A DNA stretch of 64,000 nucleotides, taken from Corynebacterium singulare. GTDB lineage: Bacteria > Actinomycetota > Actinomycetes > Mycobacteriales > Mycobacteriaceae. The stretch lies in contig NZ_CP010827.1 in the NCBI RefSeq assembly GCF_000833575.1, forward strand, positions 1,368,980 to 1,432,979, read 5' to 3'. Position 1 is the first letter of the stretch. Each line of letters starts with the position of its first letter. This document shows positions 42,969-52,248 of the stretch, piece by piece. Made by a program: the position numbers and the translations under genes. The notes beneath the pieces are model-generated. The model searched no databases and had not been told where the DNA came from. It was given only the letters and a program-made list of their open reading frames with translations.

Positions 42969-44600
42969 GTGATTGTGACCAATGATTTCGAGGTGCGCGT
43001 CGGCGCACGAACGCTTCTCGACGCCCCCGGCCAGCACCTTCGTGTCCAGCCCGGGGATCGCATCGGCTTGGTGGGCCGCAATGGTGCGGGCAAGACCACA
43101 ACGATGCGTGTCTTGGCCGGCGAGACCGAACCCTACGGCGGTTCGGTGACCCGCTCCGGCCCCATTGGCTACCTGCCGCAGGACTCCCGCGAAGGCAACA
43201 TCGAGCAGACCGCGCGTGAGCGAGTGCTCTCAGCCCGTGGGCTTGATGACATCAAGCGCCGTATGGCCAAGCAACAAGAACTCATGGAAACCGCCACGGA
43301 CGATAAATTCCGTGACAAAGCCATTCGGAAGTTCTCGCGCTTGGAGGAGGAGTACCACGCGCTCGGCGGATACGAAGCTGACTCCGAGTGCGCGCAAATC
43401 TGCGACAATTTAGGTCTTCCGCAGCGCGTTCTGGACCAGCAACTCAAGACTTTGTCCGGTGGTCAGCGCCGGCGTGTGGAGCTAGCGCAGATTCTTTTCG
43501 CGGCATCGGCTGGCTCCGGTAAGTCCCAGACCACGCTGCTTCTCGACGAGCCCACGAACCACCTCGACGCCGACTCGATCACCTGGCTTCGCGGCTTCCT
43601 GTCCAAGCATGAGGGCGGCCTCGTGATGATTTCGCACGACGTGGACCTGCTGGAGGCCGTGTGCAACAAGGTCTGGTTCCTCGACGCCGTGCGTGCGGAA
43701 GCGGATGTTTACAACATGGGCTTCAAGAAGTACCTCGATGCGCGGGCCACAGACGAGGCTCGCCGCCGCCGCGAGCGCGCGAATGCTGAGAAGAAAGCTG
43801 CGGCGCTGCACAAGCAGGCCGCAAAGCTCGGCGCGAAGGCCACCAAGGCCGCTGCCGCCAAGCAGATGCTGCACCGTGCCGAGCGCATGATGAACGAGTT
43901 GGACGATGTCCGCGTGGCCGATAAGGTCGCCCACATCAAGTTCCCTGAGCCCGCTCCCTGCGGCAAGACGCCCATGAACGCCAAGGGCCTGACCAAAATG
44001 TACGGCTCGCTCGAGGTATTCGCCGGGGTGGACTTGGCCATCGATAAGGGTTCACGCGTTGTGGTGCTCGGGTACAACGGTGCCGGCAAAACAACACTGC
44101 TCAAGCTGCTCGCTGGCGTGGAGCGTACCGACGGTGAGGGCGGCATCGTCACCGGTCACGGTCTGCGTATCGGTTACTTTGCTCAGGAACACGACAACAT
44201 CGACCCTGATAAGACCGTGTGGGAAAACACCATCGATGCCTGCCCCGATGCTGGTCAGCAGGATTTGCGCGGGCTGCTGGGTGCCTTCATGTTCTCCGGT
44301 GACAAACTGGAGCAACCCGCAGGAACGCTGTCTGGTGGTGAAAAGACCCGCTTGTCACTGGCCACGCTGGTGTCCTCCCGCGCGAACGTGCTGCTTCTCG
44401 ACGAGCCCACGAACAACCTCGACCCGCAGTCCCGCGAGCAGGTGCTTGATGCCCTCGGCACCTACACGGGAGCTGTGGTCCTCGTGACCCACGACCCAGG
44501 AGCCGTCAAGGCACTCAACCCCGAGCGCGTCATCATCATGCCCGATGGCGATGAGGATCTGTGGAATGACGAATACATGGAAATCGTTGAGTTAGCCTAA
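42969..44600 (+). CDS. ABC-F family ATPase
   Basis: The 543-aa cytoplasmic protein has two ABC domains and no membrane part. ABC-F proteins act on ribosomes, as translation factors (EttA type) or antibiotic-resistance factors. Walker A sites are GRNGAGKTT (about residue 36) and GYNGAGKTT (about 367); signatures LSGGQRRRVELAQ and LSGGEKTRLSLAT; Walker B LLDEPTNHLD and LLDEPTNNLD. Between the domains a basic coiled linker (DEARRRRERANAEKKAAALH) follows the first domain. GTG 42969 (MIVTNDFEVRVGARTLL) matches family starts; 18 upstream codons are ignored. Confidence 0.9.
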   Translation: MIVTNDFEVRVGARTLLDAPGQHLRVQPGDRIGLVGRNGAGKTTTMRVLAGETEPYGGSVTRSGPIGYLPQDSREGNIEQTARERVLSARGLDDIKRRMAKQQELMETATDDKFRDKAIRKFSRLEEEYHALGGYEADSECAQICDNLGLPQRVLDQQLKTLSGGQRRRVELAQILFAASAGSGKSQTTLLLDEPTNHLDADSITWLRGFLSKHEGGLVMISHDVDLLEAVCNKVWFLDAVRAEADVYNMGFKKYLDARATDEARRRRERANAEKKAAALHKQAAKLGAKATKAAAAKQMLHRAERMMNELDDVRVADKVAHIKFPEPAPCGKTPMNAKGLTKMYGSLEVFAGVDLAIDKGSRVVVLGYNGAGKTTLLKLLAGVERTDGEGGIVTGHGLRIGYFAQEHDNIDPDKTVWENTIDACPDAGQQDLRGLLGAFMFSGDKLEQPAGTLSGGEKTRLSLATLVSSRANVLLLDEPTNNLDPQSREQVLDALGTYTGAVVLVTHDPGAVKALNPERVIIMPDGDEDLWNDEYMEIVELA

Positions 44601-44607
44601 TAGGCTG

Positions 44608-45585
44608 ATGAGCATGACCGCTCAGCCTGTCCTTCTTGACTGTGATCCCGGCATCGACGATGCTCTCGCTCTTATCTACCTCGCGGCGCTTCATCACGCC
44701 GGGGAGGTGGAACTGGTGGGGATCACCACCACAGCCGGAAATGTCGGAATAGACCAGACAGTTCGAAACGCAGCCTATATCTTGGGACTGTGCGGACTCG
44801 AGGAAATCCCCGTGGCTGCAGGGCTTCCCGGGCCGAAACACGTAGAACTCATCACGACACCGGAAACACATGGAGACAGTGGTCTGGGGTACCTCTCGGT
44901 CCCGGAAAATTCCTCGACAGCTACTGAAGAAGCGTTACCGAACTGGACTGATATCTGGTCAGCTGCCGCTCGGCGCGGCGCACTGCTCATCGTGACTGGC
45001 CCGCTGACCAACGCCGCTGAGTTCGCCGCCACGCATCGTGCTGAGTATGCCTCTTTTGCGGACGTGGCCGTCATGGGCGGCGCCGTGAACTATCCCGGTA
45101 ATACTACGCCGACCGCAGAATGGAATTTTTGGGTCGATCCGCACGCCGCACGTGATTTCTTTGCGTCCGCATCGCGGCGCATAACGCTGTGCACCCTCAA
45201 CGTGACTGAAACGATGTTGATTGGTCCATCCCGGCTTGATCAGCTCCTCAAGGCTTTAGGGCAGCATCCAACGGCAAAAATTCTGCCGGAGGTGATGCGC
45301 TTTTACTTCGAGTTCCATGAAGCGCACGGAGCTGGGTATCAATCCCAGATCCACGATCTTCTCACCTGCATGGTCGCCCTCAAGAAGGTCCCCTTCTTTA
45401 CAGCATCCACGACTGTTCGAGTCGCCTCCGAGCCGGAGTGGCTGCGCGGCACGAGTGTGGCGGACCTCGAAGGTCGGTGGGGCGATGAGCCCAACACGAG
45501 CCTGGTGACGGCCGTCGATGTGGACAGTGCGCACCGCGAGTTCCTTCGCGCTGCTGCGGTAATGGGCCGTCAGGAAAACCTATAG
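44608..45585 (+). CDS. Inosine/uridine-preferring nucleoside hydrolase
   Basis: Nucleoside hydrolases release the base from ribonucleosides for salvage. The 325-aa protein has the calcium-binding N-terminal aspartate cluster LLDCDPGIDDALALIYLAAL (residues 8-27), GITTTAGNVG, VMGGAVNYPGNTTPTAEWNF and WVDPHAA, all expected. The start is ATG 44608 or 44614. It lies seven bases after the ABC-F gene and may be cotranscribed. Exact base preference cannot be read from sequence. Confidence 0.9.
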   Translation: MSMTAQPVLLDCDPGIDDALALIYLAALHHAGEVELVGITTTAGNVGIDQTVRNAAYILGLCGLEEIPVAAGLPGPKHVELITTPETHGDSGLGYLSVPENSSTATEEALPNWTDIWSAAARRGALLIVTGPLTNAAEFAATHRAEYASFADVAVMGGAVNYPGNTTPTAEWNFWVDPHAARDFFASASRRITLCTLNVTETMLIGPSRLDQLLKALGQHPTAKILPEVMRFYFEFHEAHGAGYQSQIHDLLTCMVALKKVPFFTASTTVRVASEPEWLRGTSVADLEGRWGDEPNTSLVTAVDVDSAHREFLRAAAVMGRQENL

Positions 45586-45712
45586 TGCGCTAGAATCGGT
45601 GGCACAATCACGAACCGCTCAAGACTCTAATTCTTGGGTCTCTTCCGTCTCCCACGTACAGGGTCTGCCAGTGGTAAGACCCCGCCGTGCTGGGCAAGAG
45701 AGGAAGAAGGAC

Positions 45713-46450
45713 ATGAGCACCGCCGACACCGTAGATACCGTCATTGAACCTTTACTCACTGGTTTAGTGAGCAAACGGCCCGATATCCGCGTGGACTGGG
45801 CCTACCCGGAACTCAAGAAAGGAATTGAGTCAGGGGAGTGGGACGACCACGTGGATCAGATCCGTGAGCGCCTGACTGGTTACCTGCGCACCGACAAGGT
45901 ATGGACCAAGTCGATGGCTACCCGCATTCTGAATGTCTTGGCTGAATCCAGCCACTTCCATTACGAGGACTACCTCACGTTCCGCGCTTGGTACGTCACA
46001 GAAGATGACACCCGCGGCTTCGTCAAAGACATTGGCCCTATCATGGCCGTCGGCCACGGCGCCGACTACGTAGAAACCTGCGTGCGTCTCGGAGTTATCC
46101 CGGCAGTCGAAGGAGCAGCTATCATCTCGTGCCGTCTGCGCGCGCCCGGTGGCGTGTGGCACGACGATGAAGGATGGCGGCTGGCCCGTGCTGCGTGCAC
46201 GACGATAGCCAAGAGCACATCACCGCACATGCTCGAGATTTGGACCGGGCGGCTCAGTGATACGGTTTTGACGGAAGGTGTTCGCAATGGCAACCGCGCT
46301 GTGGTGGAAAACTTCGCGCACTTTCTCAATGCCACAGCGCGCATGGTGCGCAGCGAAGCGGAGGATTGGGGGATTGACACCGACCGCGCACAGCTAGCGT
46401 TGCCATTGCTCGCCGGACTGGAGAAGCAACTTCGCAACGCCAGCGCCTGA
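45713..46450 (+). CDS. Unrecognised 245-aa cytoplasmic protein
   Basis: I do not recognise this family. The protein has no signal peptide or membrane helix. It looks helical with many tryptophans (VDWAYPELKKGIESGEWDD, RAWYVTEDD, GVWHDDEGWRLARAA, MLEIWTGRLSD). ATG 45713 is preceded by GAGAGGAAGAAGG; a longer frame from 45599 is unsupported. It follows the nucleoside hydrolase by 127 bases and converges with the UPF0210 gene. The coding reality is good (codon bias and ribosome site), the function unknown. Confidence 0.7.
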   Translation: MSTADTVDTVIEPLLTGLVSKRPDIRVDWAYPELKKGIESGEWDDHVDQIRERLTGYLRTDKVWTKSMATRILNVLAESSHFHYEDYLTFRAWYVTEDDTRGFVKDIGPIMAVGHGADYVETCVRLGVIPAVEGAAIISCRLRAPGGVWHDDEGWRLARAACTTIAKSTSPHMLEIWTGRLSDTVLTEGVRNGNRAVVENFAHFLNATARMVRSEAEDWGIDTDRAQLALPLLAGLEKQLRNASA

Positions 46451-46482
46451 TTCGCCCTGAAGGAAGAGAGAATCCTGCGTCC

Positions 46483-47847
46483 TTAATTGCGGAAGCCGTG
46501 AACCGGCGCGGGGATGAAACCACCGCGGTTGATGAAGGTGGCGTTGCCTACCTCGTTAACCGGAATGACTGGGGCGTAGCCCAACAGGCCCCCGAAGTTG
46601 ACCTCGTCGCCAGCCTTGGTGCCCGGGGCCGGGATGACGCGCACTGCGGTGGTCTTATGATTCATCACACCAATGGCGGCTTCATCAGCGATCATGCCAG
46701 CGATGGTTTCCGCGGAGGTGTCACCCGGGATAGCGATCATGTCTAAGCCCACCGAGCAAATCGAGGTCATGGCCTCGAGCTTGTCAATGGAGATGGCGCC
46801 GGAGCGCACCGCGTCGATCATGCCCTTGTCCTCGGAGACCGGAATGAAGGAACCGGACAAACCACCCACGCGGGAGCAGGCCATCATGCCGCCCTTCTTG
46901 ACGGCGTCGTTAAGCAGCGCGAGGGCTGCGGTGGTGCCGTGGGTGCCTACCTGATCGAGGCCCATGTGTTCCAAGATGTGGGCCACGGAATCGCCCAACT
47001 CCGCAGTCGGAGCAAGGGAGAGGTCGATGATGCCGAATGGAACGCCGAGGCGCTCTGACGCAAGCGAACCGACAAGCTGGCCGGCACGCGTGACCTTGAA
47101 GGCAGCCTTCTTGACCTCTTCAGCAACTTCATTGAGGGTGGCGCCCTTCAGAGAACCCAGCGCGCGGTCCACAACACCCGGGCCAGACACACCCACGGAG
47201 ACAACGCAATCCGGCTCCTCGATGCCATGGAAGGCACCTGCCATAAAGGGGTTATCGCCCACGGAGTTGGCGAAGATCACGAGCTTGGCGCAGCCGATAG
47301 CGCTACGGTCCTTGGTGAGCTCGGCGGCCTCCTTAATAATGCGACCCATCTGTGCCGCAGCATTCATGTTGATGCCGGCACGCGAGGACGCGATATTCAC
47401 AGAGGAGCACACCAAGTTAGTCTCTGCGAGTGCCTCCGGGATGGAGCGGATGAGAGCTTTTTCTGCGGTTGTCGCGCCCTTTTCAACGAGGGCAGAGTAG
47501 CCACCAACGAAGTCGACTCCGGTCTCAGCAGCAGCGCGGTCGAGAGCGCGTGCGACGTCGACAGGGTTGCCGTCCACGCCTGCGACAATGAGCGATACTG
47601 GGGTGATAGAAATACGCTTGTTGACGATGGGGATGCCGAGTTCGGCCTCGATGCCTTCACAGACCTCGACCAGTTGAGAAGCTCGGGTGGTAACGCGGTC
47701 GTACACGGCCTCAGCGGTAGCCTCCATGGTGGGGCGCGTGCAGCCGAGGAGCGACATGCCCATAGTGACTGTACGGATGTCGAGGCGGTACTTCTCGATC
47801 ATCTCGATAGTGTCGAGAATGCTGACGGTATTGAAACGATTAAGCAT
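46483..47847 (-). CDS. UPF0210 (PFL/DUF711) family protein
   Basis: The 454-aa protein belongs to a conserved bacterial and archaeal family resembling the pyruvate-formate-lyase fold; the biochemical function is not known. Characteristic parts are the N-terminal [40 protein letters not shown] in the centre, and [20 protein letters not shown]. The ACT-domain gene UPF0237 lies 15 bases upstream in the same direction; this pairing recurs in many genomes and suggests the ACT protein regulates this one. Confidence 0.88.
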   Translation of the reverse strand: MLNRFNTVSILDTIEMIEKYRLDIRTVTMGMSLLGCTRPTMEATAEAVYDRVTTRASQLVEVCEGIEAELGIPIVNKRISITPVSLIVAGVDGNPVDVARALDRAAAETGVDFVGGYSALVEKGATTAEKALIRSIPEALAETNLVCSSVNIASSRAGINMNAAAQMGRIIKEAAELTKDRSAIGCAKLVIFANSVGDNPFMAGAFHGIEEPDCVVSVGVSGPGVVDRALGSLKGATLNEVAEEVKKAAFKVTRAGQLVGSLASERLGVPFGIIDLSLAPTAELGDSVAHILEHMGLDQVGTHGTTAALALLNDAVKKGGMMACSRVGGLSGSFIPVSEDKGMIDAVRSGAISIDKLEAMTSICSVGLDMIAIPGDTSAETIAGMIADEAAIGVMNHKTTAVRVIPAPGTKAGDEVNFGGLLGYAPVIPVNEVGNATFINRGGFIPAPVHGFRN

Positions 47848-47862
47848 GACTCGTTATCGTCC

Positions 47863-48132
47863 CTAGATCTCGTTCATGGCAGTGAACAGCGCTTCGGACT
47901 GCACACGAATGGACTGGTTAATGGATTCTCCCACCGTGTTCATCCGCTCCTGAATCTCCTGGATAGACACAATGTTCTCAGCAAACTCGACGCGCAAGAT
48001 CATTGTGAAGTACCCAGACATGAGAGTCTGCGAGACGTCAATGATGTTGACGTTGAGTTCAGCAAGAGCAGTGGTCACGGAGGCGATGATGCCGGTGCTG
48101 TCGGCACCGGTGACAGTCATGATGGCGATCAT
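47863..48132 (-). CDS. ACT-domain protein UPF0237
   Basis: The 89-aa protein is a single ACT domain: IAIMTVTGADSTGIIASVTT, then LNVNIIDVSQTLMSGYFTM. ACT domains bind small ligands, often amino acids. ATG 48132 matches the usual family length; in-frame codons extending to 48240 are rejected. It is cotranscribed with the UPF0210 gene. Confidence 0.9.
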   Translation of the reverse strand: MIAIMTVTGADSTGIIASVTTALAELNVNIIDVSQTLMSGYFTMILRVEFAENIVSIQEIQERMNTVGESINQSIRVQSEALFTAMNEI

Positions 48133-48211
48133 GACTCGATTGTATCCTGTGGGCTTTTCGCGCTGCCCAGGGGTCATGCAGAATCGAGTGCAGGGGCGTA
48201 CGGTGGCGCTC

Positions 48212-48901
48212 ATGACTGGTACGACAACTACTGCACGCAAGAAGGTTCTCTACATTGGCGGCCACGGCAAGGTGGGATTGCTGGCGGCGCCGAAGCTTGT
48301 CGACGCCAACGTGGACGTCCACTCCCTTATCCGTAACCCCAATCAGGTCGCTGATATCGAGGCGCTGGGAGCGACCCCGGTGGTGCGCGACCTCACGGAG
48401 ATCTCCGAGGAGCAGTGGGCCGAATTGCTTGCGGACTACGATGTCGTGGTCTGGGGAGCAGGAAACGGCGGCCGCGCTGGCGCTGAGGTTACCTGGGCAG
48501 TGGACCGCGATGCTGCGCTCGCATCGATTGCGGGTCTGGAGAAGCTTGCTGCCGCCGGCAAGAACACTCCTGCCTACATCATGATTTCCTACATGGGGGC
48601 TACGACGAATACCACCGATCCTGCTGACGAAAAGTGGTATGCCTACGTGGAGTCCAAGAAGGCAGTGGACAATAAGCTAAATTCCACTAACCTGAACTAC
48701 CTCATCCTTGGCCCAGCTGCTCTCACTGAGGAGCCAGCGCAGGGCATTACCGTCTTCACAGAGGATTCGCAGCGCACTGCTGATATGAAGACATCGCGCG
48801 ATTTGGTAGCCGACGTTGTCACCGAAGTGGCCACGCGCGAGACACTGCCGTCCTCTCCGCTGGAGTTCATCGACGGCGACGGGAGCGTTAAGGATATTTA
48901 G
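48212..48901 (+). CDS. NAD(P)-binding SDR-like protein
   Basis: An atypical short-chain reductase or NmrA-like protein of 229 aa. The dinucleotide loop is KVLYIGGHGKVGLLAAPKLV (residues 11-30), followed by VHSLIRNP, and VVVWGAGNGGRAG for the fourth strand; MISYMGA and WYAYVESKKAVD carry the Tyr-x3-Lys pair. ATG 48212 is the start, in frame with an upstream GTG at 48203. Its stop overlaps that of the convergent membrane-protein gene in the sequence TTAG. A homologue lies near acn in C. glutamicum. Confidence 0.85.
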   Translation: MTGTTTTARKKVLYIGGHGKVGLLAAPKLVDANVDVHSLIRNPNQVADIEALGATPVVRDLTEISEEQWAELLADYDVVVWGAGNGGRAGAEVTWAVDRDAALASIAGLEKLAAAGKNTPAYIMISYMGATTNTTDPADEKWYAYVESKKAVDNKLNSTNLNYLILGPAALTEEPAQGITVFTEDSQRTADMKTSRDLVADVVTEVATRETLPSSPLEFIDGDGSVKDI

Positions 48902-49677
48902 CGCACCCAATTCTTCGCTGCGAAGGAGAGAACTGCTTCTACCTGCTGCTTAGTGAGCCCGAGCCCAAACTGGGGCTCCGGGTTAGGAAGGTCCACACGG
49001 TAGCCAACGACATCCCAGCCATTATTGTGAGTGAAGTCGACGGTGGCCGTCTGTGGGCTGTCGGCCATAGCGAATTTTTTCGCCTTCAGCCACGCTGGGT
49101 CCCTATTAGTGAACTGGCTTGAAGGCACCCTGTTCATGCTCCCATCTGGCTGCAACATCAGAAGCGGTGCGGTGTAGTAGTACGTCATTGTGTCGCCGTC
49201 GTCCTTCTGCCGCACCAGGGCTAGCTCGCCTATGAGGACTGGCCGGTATTCAATCCATCCGTTCTTCCATGTGTTATCCATGCCTTTCACCATGCGGTTC
49301 AACGATTTCTTGCCGCGGACAGAAGCGACGACGAGGAATACCGTCAGTGCGACAAAAATGAGAAGGCTGATGAGAATGACGGGTCCTGCTGCCTTCGTCT
49401 CCGAGTACACCGCAAAGGCGGCTGCAGCTATCGCGAGGCCTATGGCAAGGACGGTAATGACGAGTATTCCGGTGATGAGTCCAGTGGAATTCTTTTCCAG
49501 GAGGGCGCGTCCCGGGCTGGGGCCGGCGCCATCGATGATTTCGCGGATACCACTGCGATCTATATGTGGATTTGGCTGAGATACATCGGCTGTAGATTGT
49601 TGAGCTGCAAGAGTTCTCGGCTCATGCGGCGAAAGCTTCAATTTGGTGCGCGGCAGAGTGATGGGGGATTGTGTCAT
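48898..49677 (-). CDS. Tandem-paralogue membrane protein, copy 1
   Basis: No described family is recognised. The 259-aa protein has a ~65-residue cytoplasmic start with LPRTKLKL (8-15) and PHIDRSGIREIID (36-48), two membrane helices (about 68-92 and 98-120), a basic stretch, then a soluble C-terminal domain. This domain carries WKNGWIEYRPVLIGEL, YYYTAPLLMLQPDGS, ATVDFTHNNGWDVVGYR and GLGLTKQQVEAVLSFAAKNW. The same blocks occur in copies 3 and 4. Start ATG 49677 is supported by alignment with their N-termini. It is the last gene of a - strand series of four. Confidence 0.8.
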   Translation of the reverse strand: MTQSPITLPRTKLKLSPHEPRTLAAQQSTADVSQPNPHIDRSGIREIIDGAGPSPGRALLEKNSTGLITGILVITVLAIGLAIAAAAFAVYSETKAAGPVILISLLIFVALTVFLVVASVRGKKSLNRMVKGMDNTWKNGWIEYRPVLIGELALVRQKDDGDTMTYYYTAPLLMLQPDGSMNRVPSSQFTNRDPAWLKAKKFAMADSPQTATVDFTHNNGWDVVGYRVDLPNPEPQFGLGLTKQQVEAVLSFAAKNWVR

Positions 49678-49754
49678 AGTTCGCACACTAACTGAGAAGC
49701 CAGCACCTATAGTGCTGGATGGGGAGCTTCGCCTTGGAGGCATAGCCCGCATTA

Positions 49755-50513
49755 CTAAGCACGCAGTGCAGCAGTGATCCCAGCCCGCACTTGACCTTCC
49801 GTGAGCCTGTGCAAGAAGCCGGCTTCACTAAGCGGCTTGGTGGCTATGTGACCTGCTAGGTACCAACCGTTCACTCGCTCAAACTTCGCGTCTTCTGCAT
49901 CGTCGACCACAGCGATGCCCATGCGAGCACATTCCTCAGGAGTACGGTTGTCAAGAAAGGCTTCAGTAGTGATGTCGAAGCTCGAACCATCCCTGGAAAA
50001 CAGTCTCGCTTTGGCCCGGTAGCAATACTCCGTCGGATCATATTCATGTTCGACGGTGCCAGTGTTCCAGATTTCACCTACAAGCGCTGGGTAATACTCG
50101 AGCCATCCGTTCTGTGCGGCGAGTTGAACGCGCTGCGCACCCCAAGTGTTGCGTCGGATTGATTTCCCAAGGTCGTGTACTCCCACAATGAACGCTGCGG
50201 ACAAGAGCAGTTTGATGGCCCAGGAAATCGCTGGGTGGATGATGACCTCATCGTCCATGACTAGGGCAGTGGCGGAAGCTGCGAGGATTAGCACAAGGAT
50301 GGCACGCCCCACCAATGATTTTTTATTGAGCGCTGATTTTCCGGGGAAAGGTCCGGCGGCGTAGACAGCTCGTGCGACATCGGGCGTTGCGGGTGCCGGG
50401 TTAGGAGAGGACACGGACCGCCTGGTCTTCGGGATAATTCGGTCAGAATAGAAATGACTCTGAAATTCGAATGGTGCGAGTGAATTCTGGAACATCCGAC
50501 CTACTTCACCCAT
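49755..50513 (-). CDS. Tandem-paralogue membrane protein, copy 2 (divergent)
   Basis: This 252-aa product keeps the layout of its neighbours (N-terminal tail, two helices near residues 70-85 and 92-112, soluble C-terminus). It retains QNGWLEYYPALVGEIW against NGWIEYRPALIGEL, and LTEGQVRAGITAALRA at the end, but has lost LPRTKL and the GIRE block. The ATG at 50513 overlaps the end of copy 3 by 13 bases; an ATG at 50495 is an alternative. It may be a diverged or neofunctionalised paralogue. Confidence 0.7.
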   Translation of the reverse strand: MGEVGRMFQNSLAPFEFQSHFYSDRIIPKTRRSVSSPNPAPATPDVARAVYAAGPFPGKSALNKKSLVGRAILVLILAASATALVMDDEVIIHPAISWAIKLLLSAAFIVGVHDLGKSIRRNTWGAQRVQLAAQNGWLEYYPALVGEIWNTGTVEHEYDPTEYCYRAKARLFSRDGSSFDITTEAFLDNRTPEECARMGIAVVDDAEDAKFERVNGWYLAGHIATKPLSEAGFLHRLTEGQVRAGITAALRA

Positions 50514-51280
50514 GAATTTTCGGCGAAGGTCAAGACAGCCTCCATTTGCTCTTTGCTGAGCCCGTGTTGAAGCGCGGAAGTGGGGTTGGGATCGTCAGCA
50601 CGGTAGGCAACGACATGCCAACCGTTGTTATGGTTGAAGTCCACCGTGGCAACCAGCGGGCCATCCGCCACGGTGAAACCGCGCATCTTTAGCCAATTGG
50701 GATTGGCGCTGACAAATTCGGCGCACCATGCTTTCGGCATTGAGCCATCTGGTTGAAGAATTAGTAGTGGAGCTTTGTAGTAATGATCTGTTGAGTCGTC
50801 ATTCCTCCTGCGCCGATGCAACACCAATTCCCCGATGAGTGCCGGCCGGTATTCGATCCATCCGTTTTTCCAGGCAATGGACGTGCGCTTGGAACTACGT
50901 TTCTCACTTCGTACAACGAGAATGGCAAGACCGACAAACACGACAGCGAGCGCCCCGCAAATTAGGAATCCATGCACTATACCGGAGCTATCTCCCTCGT
51001 CGCTTCCAGCAGAAATGAAGATTACAAACCCGAATATAAGTGCGAGGAAAGCCGCAGTTACGCCGAAGAAACCAATGAATAATCCTGCGAGCACATCGCT
51101 TGCCTTTGCGCGGCTCGGTGGCAAGCCAGTGGAGTCAATGACCTCTCTGATACCGCTGCGGTCGATTTCCCGATTTGGCTGGGAATCATGCGTTTGAGAT
51201 TCCTCTGGTGCAAGGTAAGCTCGCGCCTTATCTGAGATCTTGAGCTTTGTGCGCGGCAGTCGGATAGGAGAATGAGTCAT
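50501..51280 (-). CDS. Tandem-paralogue membrane protein, copy 3
   Basis: The 259-aa product is the closest relative of copy 1, with the same length. Shared blocks: LPRTKLKIS (8-16), REIDRSGIREVID (37-49), helices near 66-92 and 102-125, WKNGWIEYRPALIGELV, YYKAPLLILQPDGSMP, ATVDFNHNNGWHVVAYR and GLSKEQMEAVLTFAENSWV. The DNA also keeps stretches of near identity with copy 1, pointing to fairly recent duplication. Function unknown. Confidence 0.8.
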   Translation of the reverse strand: MTHSPIRLPRTKLKISDKARAYLAPEESQTHDSQPNREIDRSGIREVIDSTGLPPSRAKASDVLAGLFIGFFGVTAAFLALIFGFVIFISAGSDEGDSSGIVHGFLICGALAVVFVGLAILVVRSEKRSSKRTSIAWKNGWIEYRPALIGELVLHRRRRNDDSTDHYYKAPLLILQPDGSMPKAWCAEFVSANPNWLKMRGFTVADGPLVATVDFNHNNGWHVVAYRADDPNPTSALQHGLSKEQMEAVLTFAENSWVK

Positions 51281-51404
51281 ACCTCACAGACTAGCGGTAG
51301 TAAAACCCTGTGGGCTATGTACAACAGGCCCCTGGGGGAGCAGTACCCGTAAATCGTGCGTGGGTGGACGGCACTGATTTTCCCAAGGTCTGCACGCAAC
51401 GCGG

Positions 51405-52196
51405 CTATGTAACCCAGCGCTGTTCGGCGAACTGAAGAATGGCTTCGATTTGCTTGCGGGATAATCCGCACGGGAGTTCTGCCTCAGGGTTCTGACTATC
51501 AGTACGATATGCGGCGACAGTCCACCCGCTATTGCGGGTGGAATCTACAGTGGCTATACGGGACTCCTTCGCCACGGCAACGCCCAGTGATTTCAACCGG
51601 TTTGGATAGTCGGCCCGGAACTCTCCGGATGTCGCGTTCTGCAGGGAGCCATCTGGCTGAAGAATTAAAAGCGGTGCGGAGTAATAAAAATGCGTCCTTT
51701 CATTCTTCTCCGAACCTTCGGTTCTGCTGCGCAGGTAAACAAGCTCACCAATAAGCGCAGGTCGGTATTCGACCCAACCGTTTCGCCACGCAGTACGAAG
51801 ACGGCGTGCACGGGCAATATCCTTGCCAACGTTCCACAACCCCACCCCGAGAATAATGAGACTGAATATACAAGCGAAAACCGGGATCCAAGAAAATGGA
51901 TCAGAGCCTGGATGAGGGCTGTTAGACGGCCCGAAACCATTCTCGGAGAAAGAAAACGCCGTACGACATATGAACAGCGCGACCAAAACCATAGGGAGCC
52001 AGACGGCTATGGCACTGAGTTTCAGCCGACCCGGCTGAGGACCAGCATCCTCGATGACCTCGCGTATTCCCGACGTATCGACGTGAGAGTTTGGCTGTGC
52101 ATCGTGTGCGCGAGCTTGTACAGGGACAAGGTTTGCCGTGTCACCTTCGTAGATCTCAAGCTTCGTACGTGGAAGGCGTAGGGGAGTGTGCTCCAT
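51405..52196 (-). CDS. Tandem-paralogue membrane protein, copy 4
   Basis: The 263-aa product is the upstream member. It has LPRTKLEI (8-15), SHVDTSGIREVIEDAG, helices near 61-84 and 102-124, WRNGWVEYRPALIGELVYL, YYSAPLLILQPDGSLQ, ATVDSTRNSGWTVAAYR and GLSRKQIEAILQFAEQRWV. The stretch between the helices is longer than in copies 1 and 3. The gene is more A/T-rich than the surrounding core genes. It lies 124 bases upstream of copy 3. Confidence 0.78.
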   Translation of the reverse strand: MEHTPLRLPRTKLEIYEGDTANLVPVQARAHDAQPNSHVDTSGIREVIEDAGPQPGRLKLSAIAVWLPMVLVALFICRTAFSFSENGFGPSNSPHPGSDPFSWIPVFACIFSLIILGVGLWNVGKDIARARRLRTAWRNGWVEYRPALIGELVYLRSRTEGSEKNERTHFYYSAPLLILQPDGSLQNATSGEFRADYPNRLKSLGVAVAKESRIATVDSTRNSGWTVAAYRTDSQNPEAELPCGLSRKQIEAILQFAEQRWVT

Positions 52197-52216
52197 GCCT
52201 CACAGTGTAATGAGGA

Positions 52217-52245
52217 CACACTGCCCATAACGAGGAAACAGTGTG
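52217..52245 (-). terminator. Hairpin downstream of acnR
   Basis: CACACTG (52217-52223) pairs with CAGTGTG (52239-52245), three bases beyond the acnR stop. No strong U-tract is seen. Confidence 0.45.
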
Positions 52246-52248
52246 CAA

